Origin: Nocardia niigatensis NBRC 100131
GTDB taxonomy: Bacteria; Actinomycetota; Actinomycetes; Mycobacteriales; Mycobacteriaceae
Assembly: GCF_000308655.1 (NCBI RefSeq)
Contig: NZ_BAGC01000019.1
Span: forward strand, 1-64,000
Length of the DNA stretch: 64,000 nt
Direction: 5' to 3'
The notes beneath the pieces were generated by a model. The model had not been told where the DNA came from. It was given only the letters and a program-made list of their open reading frames with translations, and did no database searches. Shown here in pieces: positions 35,231-44,577 of the stretch. Made by a program: the position numbers and the translations under genes. Numbering within the stretch: the stretch's first letter is position 1; every line of letters begins with the position of its first letter.

Positions 35231-36280
35231 GTGCCGGACGACACGGAGTTTCCCGATTTCGACCATGCCAGGCTGCGGCACCACGGGGACGTGGATGCGC
35301 GGCCGGGGATGGTCGACTTCGCGGTGAACGTCCAGGGGAGCGCGCCGCCGGACTGGTTGCGGGAACGGCTGGCGGGACGGCTGGGGGAGCTCGGGCGGTA
35401 TCCGGGGGAGGCGGACGAGCGGGCGGCGCGGGCGGCGGTGGCCGCCCGGCACGGGCGGGCCGTCGACGAGGTGCTGCTGCTGGCCGGAGTGGCCGAGGGG
35501 TTCGCCATGCTGCCGCGGCTGGGGTCGCGGCTGGCGGCGGTGATCCATCCGTCGTTCACCGAACCGGAGCTGGCGCTGCGCGAGGCCGGGGTGCCGGTCG
35601 CCCGCGTGATGCTCGCGCCGCCGTACGCCCTCGAGAGCGCCGTGGCGCCGGCGGACGCGGATCTGGTGGTGGTGGGCAATCCCACCAATCCGACCTCGGT
35701 GCTGCACCCGGCGGACAGTATTCGTGCGCTGCGGCGGCCGGGGCGCGTCGTGGTGGTGGACGAGGCGTTCGCCGACGCGGTGCCGGGGGAGCCGGAATCG
35801 CTTGCCGGAGAGAGTCATCCGGATGTGCTGGTATTCCGGAGCCTCACCAAGACCTGGGCGCTGGCGGGGTTGCGCTGCGGCTATGTGCTGGGCGCGCCGC
35901 CGGTGCTGGCGCGGTTGAACCACGGCCGCCCGCACTGGCCGCTCGGCACCCTGCAGCTGGAGGCCATTGCCGCGGCGAGCGAACCGGCCGCGGTGGCCGA
36001 GGCGCAGCGCCGGGCCGAGACGATCGCGGTCGACCGGGCCGCCATGATTCCGCGCCTGCGGGAACTCGGCATCGAGGTGCACGAGCCCGCGCACGGGCCG
36101 TTCCTGCTGCTCCGCGTGCCGGATGCGGAATTGTTGCGAAAGAAGCTCGCGGACAAGGGAATCGCGGTACGTCGCGGTGATACCTTCCCGGGACTGGAAA
36201 CGGGCTTCCTGCGCGTGGCGGTGCGGCCGGCCGCCGAGGTGGATCGGCTGGTCGCGGCCATCCGCGACGTGGGCCTGTGA
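35231..36280 (+). CDS. cobC: CobC-like PLP aminotransferase (threonine-phosphate decarboxylase type)
   Basis: 349 residues from GTG 35231. A fold-type I enzyme: VDFAVNVQGSAPPDWLRERL start, VVVGNPTNPTSVL, VVDEAFADAVPGEPES, and the PLP lysine in FRSLTKTWALAGLRCGYVLG. It makes aminopropanol phosphate for cobalamin, feeding CobD 1.6 kb away. An ATG at 35195 in frame would add 12 residues but is unlikely. It corresponds to Rv2231c and begins a plus-strand run of four genes. Confidence 0.87.
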   Translation: MPDDTEFPDFDHARLRHHGDVDARPGMVDFAVNVQGSAPPDWLRERLAGRLGELGRYPGEADERAARAAVAARHGRAVDEVLLLAGVAEGFAMLPRLGSRLAAVIHPSFTEPELALREAGVPVARVMLAPPYALESAVAPADADLVVVGNPTNPTSVLHPADSIRALRRPGRVVVVDEAFADAVPGEPESLAGESHPDVLVFRSLTKTWALAGLRCGYVLGAPPVLARLNHGRPHWPLGTLQLEAIAAASEPAAVAEAQRRAETIAVDRAAMIPRLRELGIEVHEPAHGPFLLLRVPDAELLRKKLADKGIAVRRGDTFPGLETGFLRVAVRPAAEVDRLVAAIRDVGL

Positions 36281-36317
36281 GACACGGTGAGCTGGTGAGC
36301 GAAAAGGAGGTTCGGTT

Positions 36318-37451
36318 GTGGTGACGACGGTGCGGCTGGCGGATCTCATGGCGGCGCTGGATGCGGCGTACCCGCCGAGGCTGGCCGAATCCTGGGATTC
36401 GGTGGGGCTGGTGGCGGGTGACCCGGACGAGCCGGTGTCGCGCGTGCTGTTCGCGGTCGACGCCACCGGCGCGGTCGTGGACGAGGCCATCGAATGGGGT
36501 GCGCAGGCGCTGGTCGTGCACCATCCGCTGCTGCTGCGCGGTGTGGACACCGTCGCGGCCAACACGCCGAAAGGCGCTCTGCTGCACCGGCTCATCCGCT
36601 CCGGGTGCGCGCTGTTCACCGCCCACACCAATGCCGATTCCGCCGACCCCGGCGTCTCGGACGCGCTGGCGCACGCCCTCGGGCTCACCATCACCGGGCC
36701 GCTGGATCCGAAACCGCTGACCGCCATGGACAAGTGGGTGGTGGCGGTGCCCGTCACGCACCGCGACGAGGTGCTCGACGCCCTGTTCGCCGCGGGCGCG
36801 GGCGTCAGCGGAAACTACTCGGACGCGGCCTGGACGGTCGCGGGCACCGGGCAGTTCCGGCCCCTCGACGGCGCGAACCCCGCCCTGGGCGTGGTCGGTG
36901 AACTGCACGAGGTCAGCGAGGATCGGCTCGAGGTGGTCGCCCCGCCGTCCCGCCGCGCCGCCGTGCTGGCCGCCCTGCGGGCCGCGCATCCGTACGAGGA
37001 GCCCGCCTACCACGTCACCGAGCGCGCCCAGCTGCCCTCCGGCCTGGGCATCGGCCGCGTCGGCGAGCTGCCCGCCCCGGAAACGTTGCGCGAGTTCACC
37101 GCTCGCGTCCGCGCCGCCCTGCCCGCCACCACCTGGGGGGTGCGCGCCGCGGGCGACCCGGACCGCGTCATCCGCACCGTCGCGGTGTGCGGCGGCGCGG
37201 GAGACTCCTTCCTGGGCAAGGTCTCTCGCCTCGGCGTGGACGCCTACGTGACCTCCGACCTGCGCCACCATCCGGCCGACGAGCACCTGCGCGCGGGCGG
37301 TCCGGCCCTGGTCGACGCCGCCCACTGGGCCACCGAGTTCCCGTGGTGCGCCCAGGCGGAAGGGGTGGTGCGCGCTGCCCTGCCCGATCTGGAAACCCGG
37401 GTTTCCACCCTCCGCACCGACCCGTGGACAATCGGCGTGTCGGACTGCTGA
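36318..37451 (+). CDS. Nif3-like dinuclear metal-centre protein
   Basis: 377 residues from GTG 36318. Family signatures: [31 protein letters not shown], the metal ligands in [13 protein letters not shown], and [15 protein letters not shown] central insert (about 130-240: [20 protein letters not shown].. [12 protein letters not shown]) is the PII-like insertion of long-form Nif3 proteins. C-terminal [24 protein letters not shown] and [12 protein letters not shown] close the site. It corresponds to Rv2230c. Function is unsettled (possibly metal-dependent hydrolysis). Confidence 0.93.
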   Translation: MVTTVRLADLMAALDAAYPPRLAESWDSVGLVAGDPDEPVSRVLFAVDATGAVVDEAIEWGAQALVVHHPLLLRGVDTVAANTPKGALLHRLIRSGCALFTAHTNADSADPGVSDALAHALGLTITGPLDPKPLTAMDKWVVAVPVTHRDEVLDALFAAGAGVSGNYSDAAWTVAGTGQFRPLDGANPALGVVGELHEVSEDRLEVVAPPSRRAAVLAALRAAHPYEEPAYHVTERAQLPSGLGIGRVGELPAPETLREFTARVRAALPATTWGVRAAGDPDRVIRTVAVCGGAGDSFLGKVSRLGVDAYVTSDLRHHPADEHLRAGGPALVDAAHWATEFPWCAQAEGVVRAALPDLETRVSTLRTDPWTIGVSDC

Positions 37452-37468
37452 TGCAAGAGTGCTGAAGG

Positions 37469-37609
37469 TTCGCGGCCCGGCTCGATTCTGGACTGCGCTC
37501 CGCCTCCCCGCGCTTGGAGCGGGGGAGCGAAGGAGGGAAGAATCGAGCTTCCGGCTCCATGGACCTGCGCCGTGGCCGCGAACAGCCCGGAGCGGAGCGT
37601 AGGGCAAAT
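37469..37609 (+). repeat. Dispersed structured intergenic repeat, copy A
   Basis: 141-base element with an outer inverted repeat ttcgcggcc (37469-37477) / ggccgcgaa (37574-37582) and an inner perfect 10-base stem gctcgattct (37480-37489) / agaatcgagc (37539-37548), plus a G/C-rich apical hairpin. It matches copy B (52473-52617, opposite orientation) over nearly its full length. It sits between the Nif3-like and zinc-ribbon genes. Confidence 0.8.
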
Positions 37610-37665
37610 GGGCACTGTACGGTGGGAGTCTTGAATTCGTCCATAGCGTCCAGGAGACCTTCGCG

Positions 37666-38403
37666 TTGAATGCCGAACCATCGATCCAGGCCAAGCTGCT
37701 CGACCTCGCCGCCGTCGACGCCGAGCTGACGCGGATCGAGCATCGCCGCAAGGTGCTGCCCGAGCAGCAGGAGGTGGCGCGGCTGGAGGGTGAGCGCACC
37801 ACCCGCAAGGACGCGGCGGTGAAGGTCGAGATCCTCATCGACGACCTGGACCGCGACATCCGCAAGCTGGAGGGCGAGATCGAGGCCGTCCGCAAGCGCG
37901 AGGAACGCGATCGCGGCCTGCTCACCGCCGGTTCGGTCGGGGCCAAGCAGCTCTCCGAACTGCAGCACGAGCTGGGCAGCCTGGAACGCCGCCGCAAGGT
38001 CCTCGAGGACGACCTCATCGAGGTGATGGAGCGCCGCGAGGCGGCCGCCGCCGACCACGACCACGCCGGCGCCAACCTGGACCAGGCCGAGGCCGATCTG
38101 GTCGACGCCGAGCGCCGCCGCGATGAGGCGGTCGCCGACCTGAACGTCGCCCAGCAGCGCTGCGACTCCGACCGCGTCGCCCTCACCAAATCCTTCCCGG
38201 CCGAGCTGCTCACCGCCTACGACAAGCAGCGCACCACCTACGGTGTCGGCGCCGCCCTGCTGCAGGCCCGCCGCTGCGGCGCCTGCCGCATCGAACTCGA
38301 CCGCGGCGAGATCTCCCGCATCACGCAGACCGCTCCCGACGTGGTGGTCCGCTGCCCGGAGTGCGGCGCGATCCTGGTGCGCACCAAGCAGTCCGGGCTC
38401 TGA
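37666..38403 (+). CDS. Coiled-coil zinc-ribbon protein (Rv2229c-like)
   Basis: 245 residues from TTG 37666, 10 bases behind caggag. A long antiparallel coiled coil (about 15-170: AELTRIEHRRKVLPEQQEVARLEGER onward) precedes a C4 zinc ribbon with CGACRIELDRGEI and CPECGAILVRT (two CxxC). The architecture is that of the CT398/FlgZ-like zinc-ribbon family, conserved in actinobacteria beside Nif3-like proteins; the precise role is unknown. Corresponds to Rv2229c. Confidence 0.9.
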   Translation: MNAEPSIQAKLLDLAAVDAELTRIEHRRKVLPEQQEVARLEGERTTRKDAAVKVEILIDDLDRDIRKLEGEIEAVRKREERDRGLLTAGSVGAKQLSELQHELGSLERRRKVLEDDLIEVMERREAAAADHDHAGANLDQAEADLVDAERRRDEAVADLNVAQQRCDSDRVALTKSFPAELLTAYDKQRTTYGVGAALLQARRCGACRIELDRGEISRITQTAPDVVVRCPECGAILVRTKQSGL

Positions 38404-38503
38404 TCCGGCGGCCGCGCGCGAAGTGCGGCACGCTGCCCGACGAGCCGTGCTCGGAGCGGTCCGACGCGGAGTATCAGACCGGTACGGAAGGTGAACAGCG
38501 TTG

Positions 38504-39718
38504 GTGGACAAGGTGATCGTCGAAGCTGACGGCGGGTCGCGGGGCAACCCGGGGCCGGCCGGTTACGGCGCGGTGGTGTGGGATGCCGACCATGGGCGCG
38601 TGCTGGCCGAACGCAAGGAATTCCTCGGGGTCGCCTCCAACAATGTCGCCGAATACCGCGGGCTCGTCGCGGGTTTGGAGGCGTCGGCCGAGCTCGGTGC
38701 ACGGGAGGTGGCCGTGCGCATGGACTCCAAGCTGGTCGTCGAGCAGATGTCCGGGCGGTGGAAGGTCAAGCACGAGGCCATGATTCCGCTCGCCGACCGG
38801 GCACGCCGGCTGATGGCCGGGTTCGACCGGGTGAGCTTCACCTGGATTCCGCGCAAGGAGAATTCGTACGCCGACCGGCTGGCCAACGAGGCCATGGACG
38901 ACGCCGGAACCGTGGCCGAGGTCCGGGAGGCGCTCGCCGGCGAACGGGCCGCCGGTGCGGATTCGCGCTTGGCCGCGCCCGCGACGACGGAAACCCGTTC
39001 GGCGGTAGGGGAAATCGGTGCGGCCGTCGCGGGCGGCGTGGTGGATTCCCCCGCGGCCGGCCCCGCGCGGACGGCGACCATCGCGCCCGGCTGGACCGGA
39101 GCGATCGGGCGGCCCACGCGGCTGCTGCTGCTACGCCACGGGCAGACGGAATTGTCTGTGCAGCGCCGGTATTCGGGCCGGGGCAATCCGCCGCTGACCG
39201 AACTGGGCCGGCGGCAGGCGGCCGATGCCGCGGCCATGCTCGCGGGCAAGGGCGGGATCGAGGCCATCGTGTCCTCCCCGCTGGGACGTGCCCGGGAGAC
39301 CGCCGAGGCCGCGGGAGAGGCGCTCGGACTGCCCGTACGGGTGCTGGACGGCCTGACCGAGACGGATTTCGGTGCGTGGGAAGGGCTGACCTTCCAGGAG
39401 GCCCGCGAGCAGGATCCGGAGCTGCACGGCCGCTGGCTCGGCGATCCGTCGTTCCCGGCGCCCGGCGGCGAGAGCTTCGACCAGGTGCGTGAGCGGGTCG
39501 AGACGGTGCGGCGGGATCTGGTGGCGCTGTATCCGGGCGCGAATGTGCTCGTGGTCAGCCATGTCACGCCGATCAAGACACTGCTGCAGCTGGCGCTCGG
39601 AGTCGGGCCGTCACTGCTGTACCGGCTGCACCTGGATCTGGGGTCGCTGTCCATCGCCGAGTTCTATCCGGACGGCGGCTCCGCGGTGCGCCTGGTCAAC
39701 GACACCTCGTACCTCTGA
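38504..39718 (+). CDS. Bifunctional RNase HI / acid phosphatase (Rv2228c-like)
   Basis: 404 residues from GTG 38504 (TTG 38501 also possible). The N-terminal RNase H1 domain (VIVEADGGSRGNPGPAGYGA, NVAEYRGLVAGLEAS, MDSKLVVEQMSGRWKVKH, RLANEAMDD) carries the Asp/Glu/Asp/Asp set. A flexible linker (about 145-205) leads to a phosphoglycerate-mutase-fold domain (LLLLRHGQTELSVQRRYSGR, VVSHVTPIKTLL). It removes RNA from RNA/DNA hybrids; the second domain is an acid phosphatase and may act as CobC-like alpha-ribazole phosphatase. Fourth gene of the cobC run. Confidence 0.94.
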   Translation: MDKVIVEADGGSRGNPGPAGYGAVVWDADHGRVLAERKEFLGVASNNVAEYRGLVAGLEASAELGAREVAVRMDSKLVVEQMSGRWKVKHEAMIPLADRARRLMAGFDRVSFTWIPRKENSYADRLANEAMDDAGTVAEVREALAGERAAGADSRLAAPATTETRSAVGEIGAAVAGGVVDSPAAGPARTATIAPGWTGAIGRPTRLLLLRHGQTELSVQRRYSGRGNPPLTELGRRQAADAAAMLAGKGGIEAIVSSPLGRARETAEAAGEALGLPVRVLDGLTETDFGAWEGLTFQEAREQDPELHGRWLGDPSFPAPGGESFDQVRERVETVRRDLVALYPGANVLVVSHVTPIKTLLQLALGVGPSLLYRLHLDLGSLSIAEFYPDGGSAVRLVNDTSYL

Positions 39719-39758
39719 CACCGTCGCGCCCCACCTGGTTCGGGGACATGCCCCGGGC

Positions 39759-40652
39759 TCAGGGCCGCAGCGTGGCCATGAGGAATTCGGTCTGGTCGTA
39801 GACGGCCTTCTCGAACCAGTCGTCGAAGTAGATCTCGAAATGCCCGATGGGGTAACGCTTCACGGTGGCGTGCTTGGTGCGCTCCGCGGCCTTCAGGGTG
39901 GGGCCCACCGGCGCCACCGAGTCGTTGTCGCAGATCGCGTACAGCACCGGCGCTTTGATGTCCTTGACGTGCCGGGTGGGATTGTCGAACAGCGCCGACA
40001 GCCCGACCCGCGCGGCCACTTTCGGCCGGTATCGCGTGCTCTCCTCGGCCAGCCGCCCGAAACCGGCGGGCACGTCGGCGGCGCTCATCAGGGCCGCGGA
40101 GTGCTTCTTGCCGGCCAGCCGGGCATTGATCGGGCGCCGAATGATCGGTCCCACAACCTGATCCGTGACCGCCAGTGTGCCGATCTTGAGCAGACTGATC
40201 GGCCCCTTCGCCAGGGCCGAGGACCAGCCGCTGGTGAACGGGCACTGCGCCACCACGGCGGCGATGTAGTGATCGTCGGGCGCGACCGCCAGCACGTGCC
40301 CGCCACCGAAAGAACTGCCCCACAGCGCGATCCGGGTCGCGTCGATGCCCCGGATGGTGCGCGCGAACGCGATCGCCGCGTGCCAGTCCGCACGCTGCCG
40401 GGCGATATTGATCACCTGTCGCGGCTCGCCGCCGCTCGTCCCGAAATGCCGATAGTCGAAGGCCAGAACCGCGATTCCCACCGACGCGAAACGCCGGGCA
40501 TAGCGGTCCAACCCCATTTCCCGGTCCGCCCCCAGCCCGTGACCCATGACCACCAGTGGGCGCGGCTTGGGCGGTCCGTCCGGGAGATACAGCCACCCCG
40601 CGCACTGTTCGCCACCCGAAGGGAACCCCACCTCGACACGCTCCATGGCCAC
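39759..40652 (-). CDS. Alpha/beta hydrolase
   Basis: 297 residues. Hydrolase core with RPLVVMGHGLGADREMGLDR, a nucleophile in LWGSSFGGGHVLA, an acid near ICDNDSVAPV and a His in YPIGHFEIYF, so the triad looks complete. The fold resembles the dienelactone-hydrolase/peptidase S9 group with a lid of about 60 residues (YIAAVVAQCPFTSGWSS.. to ADVPAGF). No signal peptide. It faces the RNase H gene and is adjacent to rnpB; substrate unknown. Confidence 0.85.
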   Translation of the reverse strand: MAMERVEVGFPSGGEQCAGWLYLPDGPPKPRPLVVMGHGLGADREMGLDRYARRFASVGIAVLAFDYRHFGTSGGEPRQVINIARQRADWHAAIAFARTIRGIDATRIALWGSSFGGGHVLAVAPDDHYIAAVVAQCPFTSGWSSALAKGPISLLKIGTLAVTDQVVGPIIRRPINARLAGKKHSAALMSAADVPAGFGRLAEESTRYRPKVAARVGLSALFDNPTRHVKDIKAPVLYAICDNDSVAPVGPTLKAAERTKHATVKRYPIGHFEIYFDDWFEKAVYDQTEFLMATLRP

Positions 40653-40673
40653 CTACCGTACCCTGGTGGCCGC

Positions 40674-41108
<435 letters not shown>

Positions 41109-41273
41109 CTCAGCACCCCTGGCCCCAGGCCGGGGTGCCGTCCCCCCGAAACCCATGCGCTCGCGTGGATGTTGCGGGGTTGTTATCTCGTCACGGGGGC
41201 GATCTTCGGGTGCGATGATGGAGGTACCCCATCGGATTTCCGGTGGAGCAGAAATCTTTTCGCGGAGCGAACG

Positions 41274-42227
41274 ATGGATGTTCTGTATCTGTTGGTGGGC
41301 TGGCTCGCCGCCTTTGCGGTCATCATCGGCATCGGCCTGGCGGCCGGGGTGCGGGTGGTCACGCAGTATGAAAAAGGCGTGGTTTTCCGGCTGGGACGGG
41401 TGCGGTCGGTGCGGGAGCCGGGAATGCGGCTGCTGATTCCGGGCGTGGACAAGATGCAGAAGATCTCCATGCAGGTGATCACCATGCCGGTGCCCGCGCA
41501 GGAGGGGATCACGCGTGACAATGTGACCGTCCGGGTGGACGCGGTCGTCTATTTCCGGGTCATCGATCCCTTGCGGGCGCTGATCGAGGTGCAGGACTAC
41601 CTGTTCGCGGTCGCGCAGGTGGCGCAGACGTCACTGCGCTCCATCATCGGCAAGAGCGAACTCGATGATCTGCTGTCCAACCGCGAGCAGCTCAACAAGG
41701 GCCTGGAGATCATGATCGACAGCCCGGCCGTGAACTGGGGCGTGCACATCGACCGCGTCGAGATCAAGGATGTCGCGCTGCCGGATGCCTTGAAGCGCTC
41801 CATGTCTCGTCAGGCCGAGGCAGAACGCGAACGCCGCGCCCGCATCATCTCCGCCGAGGGCGAGCTGCAGGCGTCGGAGAAGCTGGCCGCGGCGGCCGCT
41901 AATATGGCCCATACCCCGGCCGCCCTGCAACTGCGCTTCCTGGAGACCGTGGTTCAGGTTGCGGCGGAAAAGAATTCGACTCTGGTCCTGCCCTTCCCGG
42001 TGGAACTCCTGCGCTTCTTCGAGCGCCGTACCCATCAGCAGGCCGCGGCGGCCGTACCGGGCCAGGAGACCGAGCGCCCGGCCCTGGGTCCCGCCGAACT
42101 CGGCGAGCTGATGGCTGCCCTCGCGCAGCCCAGTGTCCGGGAGGCTCTGGCGGCGCTGGAACAGGCCGATGCGCGAGAGAAGACGAACGCGGCCGGGGAG
42201 CCCGGCGGCGGAAAGGAGTCGGCGTAG
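41274..42227 (+). CDS. SPFH/stomatin-like membrane protein (slipin)
   Basis: 317 residues from ATG 41274. An N-terminal membrane helix (VLYLLVGWLAAFAVIIGIGLAA) precedes the SPFH/band-7 domain: VVTQYEKGVVFRLGRVRSVREPGMRLLIPGVDKM and TRDNVTVRVDAVVYFRVIDP are stomatin signatures. A coiled coil (RQAEAERERRARIISAEGELQASEKL) and a short Ala-rich tail end the protein. Slipins scaffold membrane microdomains and commonly pair with NfeD proteins, but no NfeD gene is here. Instead a 34-codon gene follows 52 bases later. Confidence 0.92.
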   Translation: MDVLYLLVGWLAAFAVIIGIGLAAGVRVVTQYEKGVVFRLGRVRSVREPGMRLLIPGVDKMQKISMQVITMPVPAQEGITRDNVTVRVDAVVYFRVIDPLRALIEVQDYLFAVAQVAQTSLRSIIGKSELDDLLSNREQLNKGLEIMIDSPAVNWGVHIDRVEIKDVALPDALKRSMSRQAEAERERRARIISAEGELQASEKLAAAAANMAHTPAALQLRFLETVVQVAAEKNSTLVLPFPVELLRFFERRTHQQAAAAVPGQETERPALGPAELGELMAALAQPSVREALAALEQADAREKTNAAGEPGGGKESA

Positions 42228-42279
42228 CGCGGGCACCGGGTCCGGGCGCGTCCGGCGGCAAGAGGGTGAGGAAACAATC

Positions 42280-42384
42280 ATGGCGGGTCTGATTCAGCCG
42301 GCGGCCGTCGTGGTGCTGTTCGGTATCGCGTACGGATTCAAGTTCTTCAGCGCCAAGTTCCCGAACGGGGTGCGTGGCCGGTAG
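42280..42384 (+). CDS. 34-residue single-TM peptide downstream of slipin
   Basis: ATG 42280 behind gagggtgagg. The peptide MAGLIQPAAVVVLFGIAYGF ends KFFSAKFPNGVRGR: a hydrophobic helix with a positively charged C-terminus. It is on the slipin strand, 52 bases after its stop, so it is probably co-transcribed and might replace NfeD as a membrane partner. No family recognised. Confidence 0.6.
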   Translation: MAGLIQPAAVVVLFGIAYGFKFFSAKFPNGVRGR

Positions 42385-42649
42385 GCCCCGCGGGCGCGGA
42401 AATACTCGACGGGAGGGCGGCGTGCGCGACGCCGCTCTCCCGTTCGCGTGCGCGGACCGACGGGTCGGATGAGAATCGCGACGCGCCACACGGTGTGTAG
42501 CGGCGCGGCTCGGCGTGTCGAGCGAGTTATCTGCTCCGAACTGGCACGGAACGTGATCGACGTCATAAAGTGTTGCGCGTTGGAAAGTTCCGTTGCGGTC
42601 CGCAACGGGCGAAGGGCTCAACAATCGTCGGAAAGCAGGTCTCGTCTCA

Positions 42650-42976
42650 ATGCGAATTGCTCGCAAACTGGCAGTCGGTGCGCTTATCGCTGCTGCCGCT
42701 TCCATTGCGCTGGGTGCCGGTTCCGCCTCCGCGGCCACCGTGACCCCGCTGCCGGGTGGGGTGCAGGTCGACCTCACCCCCGCGGACACCCAGTGGGTGG
42801 CTCAGACCCACCTCGGGCAGGCGATAGCGGGCCTGCCGCACCCCTCGGCCGCTTCCTTCGGGGAGGCTCTGGACTCGGCGGCGCTGCTGTCGTCCCAGTA
42901 CCCGGACGGGCGTGTGGTCTTCACCGTGTACGGTCCGTTCAACGAGCTGAACGGCACCATGCTGGCCCTGCAGTAG
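42650..42976 (+). CDS. Small exported protein (108 aa)
   Basis: ATG 42650. A clear signal peptide (MRIARKLAVGALIAAAASIA..ASA) is followed by about 80 residues with no cysteine: ATVTPLPGGVQVDLTPADTQ, HLGQAIAGLPHPSAASFGEA, SSQYPDGRVVFTVYGPFNEL. It resembles other small nocardial exported proteins that begin VTPLPGG. It lies 14 bases upstream of the RNB ribonuclease start on the same strand. Function unknown. Confidence 0.75.
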   Translation: MRIARKLAVGALIAAAASIALGAGSASAATVTPLPGGVQVDLTPADTQWVAQTHLGQAIAGLPHPSAASFGEALDSAALLSSQYPDGRVVFTVYGPFNELNGTMLALQ

Positions 42977-42990
42977 GGACAGCCTCCGCA

Positions 42991-44481
42991 GTGGAACTGC
43001 ATCAACGGATCGTGTCGGCGCCGGTGGACTTCGGCGCCGTCCGGACCGAATTCGGATTGGCCTCGGACTACCCGTCCGGGGCCGTCTCGGAGGCCCGCGA
43101 CGCGGTCGACGCGTTCGCGGGTGCCCGAGCCGATCGGCGGGAGATCCCGCTGGTCACCATCGATCCCCCGGGCGCCATGGATCTGGATCAGGCGCTGCAT
43201 CTGGAACGCACCCCGACCGGCGGATTCCTCCTCCACTACGCCATCGCCGATGTGGCCGCGGTGGTCGTGCCCGGCGGGCAGTTGGCCCGCGAATCCCTGG
43301 CCCGCGGCCAGACCTTCTACTTTCCCGACGGCACCGTCCCGCTGCACCCGCCGGTGCTGTCCGAGGATCGCGCCAGCCTGCTGCCCGGCGTGGACCGCCC
43401 GGCCGCGCTGTGGACCATCGAATGCGACGCGCACGCCGAGCCCGTGCGCTGGTCCGTGACCCGCGCTCTGGTGCGCTCCCGCGCCCGCCTCGACTATCAC
43501 GGCGTGCAGGCCGACGCCGACGCCGGCCGCCTGCACCCGTCGATCGCCGCGCTGCCCGCGTTCGGGCGGCTGCGCATCGACGCCGGTATCGCGCGCGGCG
43601 CGATCACCCTGCGGTTGCCCTCGCAGACAGTGATCCGCGACGGCGAGCAAACCGGAATCGACCACTGGCAGCTTGCCGTCGAACCGCGCACCGCCGCCGA
43701 CGATTGGAACGAGCAGGTCTCGCTGCTGACCGGCATGTGCGCCGCCCGAATCATGCTCGATGGCAATAACTCGAACGGCTCCGGCAACCCCGATCACGTG
43801 GGTTTGCTGCGCACCATGCCACCGCCCATGCCGACCGCCATCGAGTCCATGCGCCGTACCGCCGCCGCGGTCGGGGTCACCTGGCCGCGGAACGAGTCCG
43901 CGGGCCGCATGCTGGCCGCGCTGGACTGCAACACGTCCGCCGCCCTGGTGCTCATGTCCGTGGCCATCAGCCTGCTGCGCGGCGCCTCCTACACCATCAT
44001 GAACGGCCAGTCCCCGGAAGCCTTGCAGCACAGCGCGATCGGCGCACCCTACGCCCATGTCACCGCCCCGCTGCGCCGTCTGGGTGACCGCTACGCCACC
44101 GAGATCTGCCTGGCCCACTGCGCGAGAACCGAAGTCCCGCACTGGGTTCGCGATGACCTTGCCACCGTCGCCGACACCATGCGCCGCACCGACGCCGTCG
44201 CCGGCAAGGTGGAACGCGCCTGCGTCGACCTCACCGAGGCCACCGTCCTGTCTCCCCGTCTGGGCACCGACTTCGACGCCGTGGTTCTCCGCGAAGCCAA
44301 CGGCACCCGCCCCGCCGAAATCTTCATCGCCGACCCACCGGTCCTCGCCAAATGCGCCGGCACACCCCCCGAGGGCGGAACGATCCAGGTCCGCCTCACC
44401 GAAGCCGACCCCATCACCCGCACCGTCAAGTTCAGCTACCCGGCCGGACCGGGCACTTCGGTGCCATACCCGAAGCCGTGA
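42991..44481 (+). CDS. RNB-domain ribonuclease (RNase II/R family, short)
   Basis: 496 residues from GTG 42991; the open frame back to 42448 is not coding. An exoribonuclease acting 3'-5'. The catalytic RNB motif is IDPPGAMDLDQALHLERT (conserved Asp/Glu metal site); YFPDGTVPLHPPVLSEDRASLL and APLRRLGDRYATEICL are family signatures. It lacks the N-terminal cold-shock and C-terminal S1 domains of RNase II/R, as in the short actinobacterial form. It follows the small secreted gene by 14 bases. Confidence 0.92.
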   Translation: MELHQRIVSAPVDFGAVRTEFGLASDYPSGAVSEARDAVDAFAGARADRREIPLVTIDPPGAMDLDQALHLERTPTGGFLLHYAIADVAAVVVPGGQLARESLARGQTFYFPDGTVPLHPPVLSEDRASLLPGVDRPAALWTIECDAHAEPVRWSVTRALVRSRARLDYHGVQADADAGRLHPSIAALPAFGRLRIDAGIARGAITLRLPSQTVIRDGEQTGIDHWQLAVEPRTAADDWNEQVSLLTGMCAARIMLDGNNSNGSGNPDHVGLLRTMPPPMPTAIESMRRTAAAVGVTWPRNESAGRMLAALDCNTSAALVLMSVAISLLRGASYTIMNGQSPEALQHSAIGAPYAHVTAPLRRLGDRYATEICLAHCARTEVPHWVRDDLATVADTMRRTDAVAGKVERACVDLTEATVLSPRLGTDFDAVVLREANGTRPAEIFIADPPVLAKCAGTPPEGGTIQVRLTEADPITRTVKFSYPAGPGTSVPYPKP

Positions 44482-44577
44482 CCGTCGAACCGTTTCCGCA
44501 GTGGTTGCGTCCGTTCGAGATGGACATCGACCTGATCGAGATCGACCTGCTCTGACCGCCGCGGCACGACGGCCGGA

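Noticed and set aside
36494..36901. Long alternative-frame ORFs inside the Nif3-like and other core genes
   Set aside because: High GC makes antisense and shifted frames open by chance; they lack motifs and ribosome sites, and the true frame has clear family signatures.
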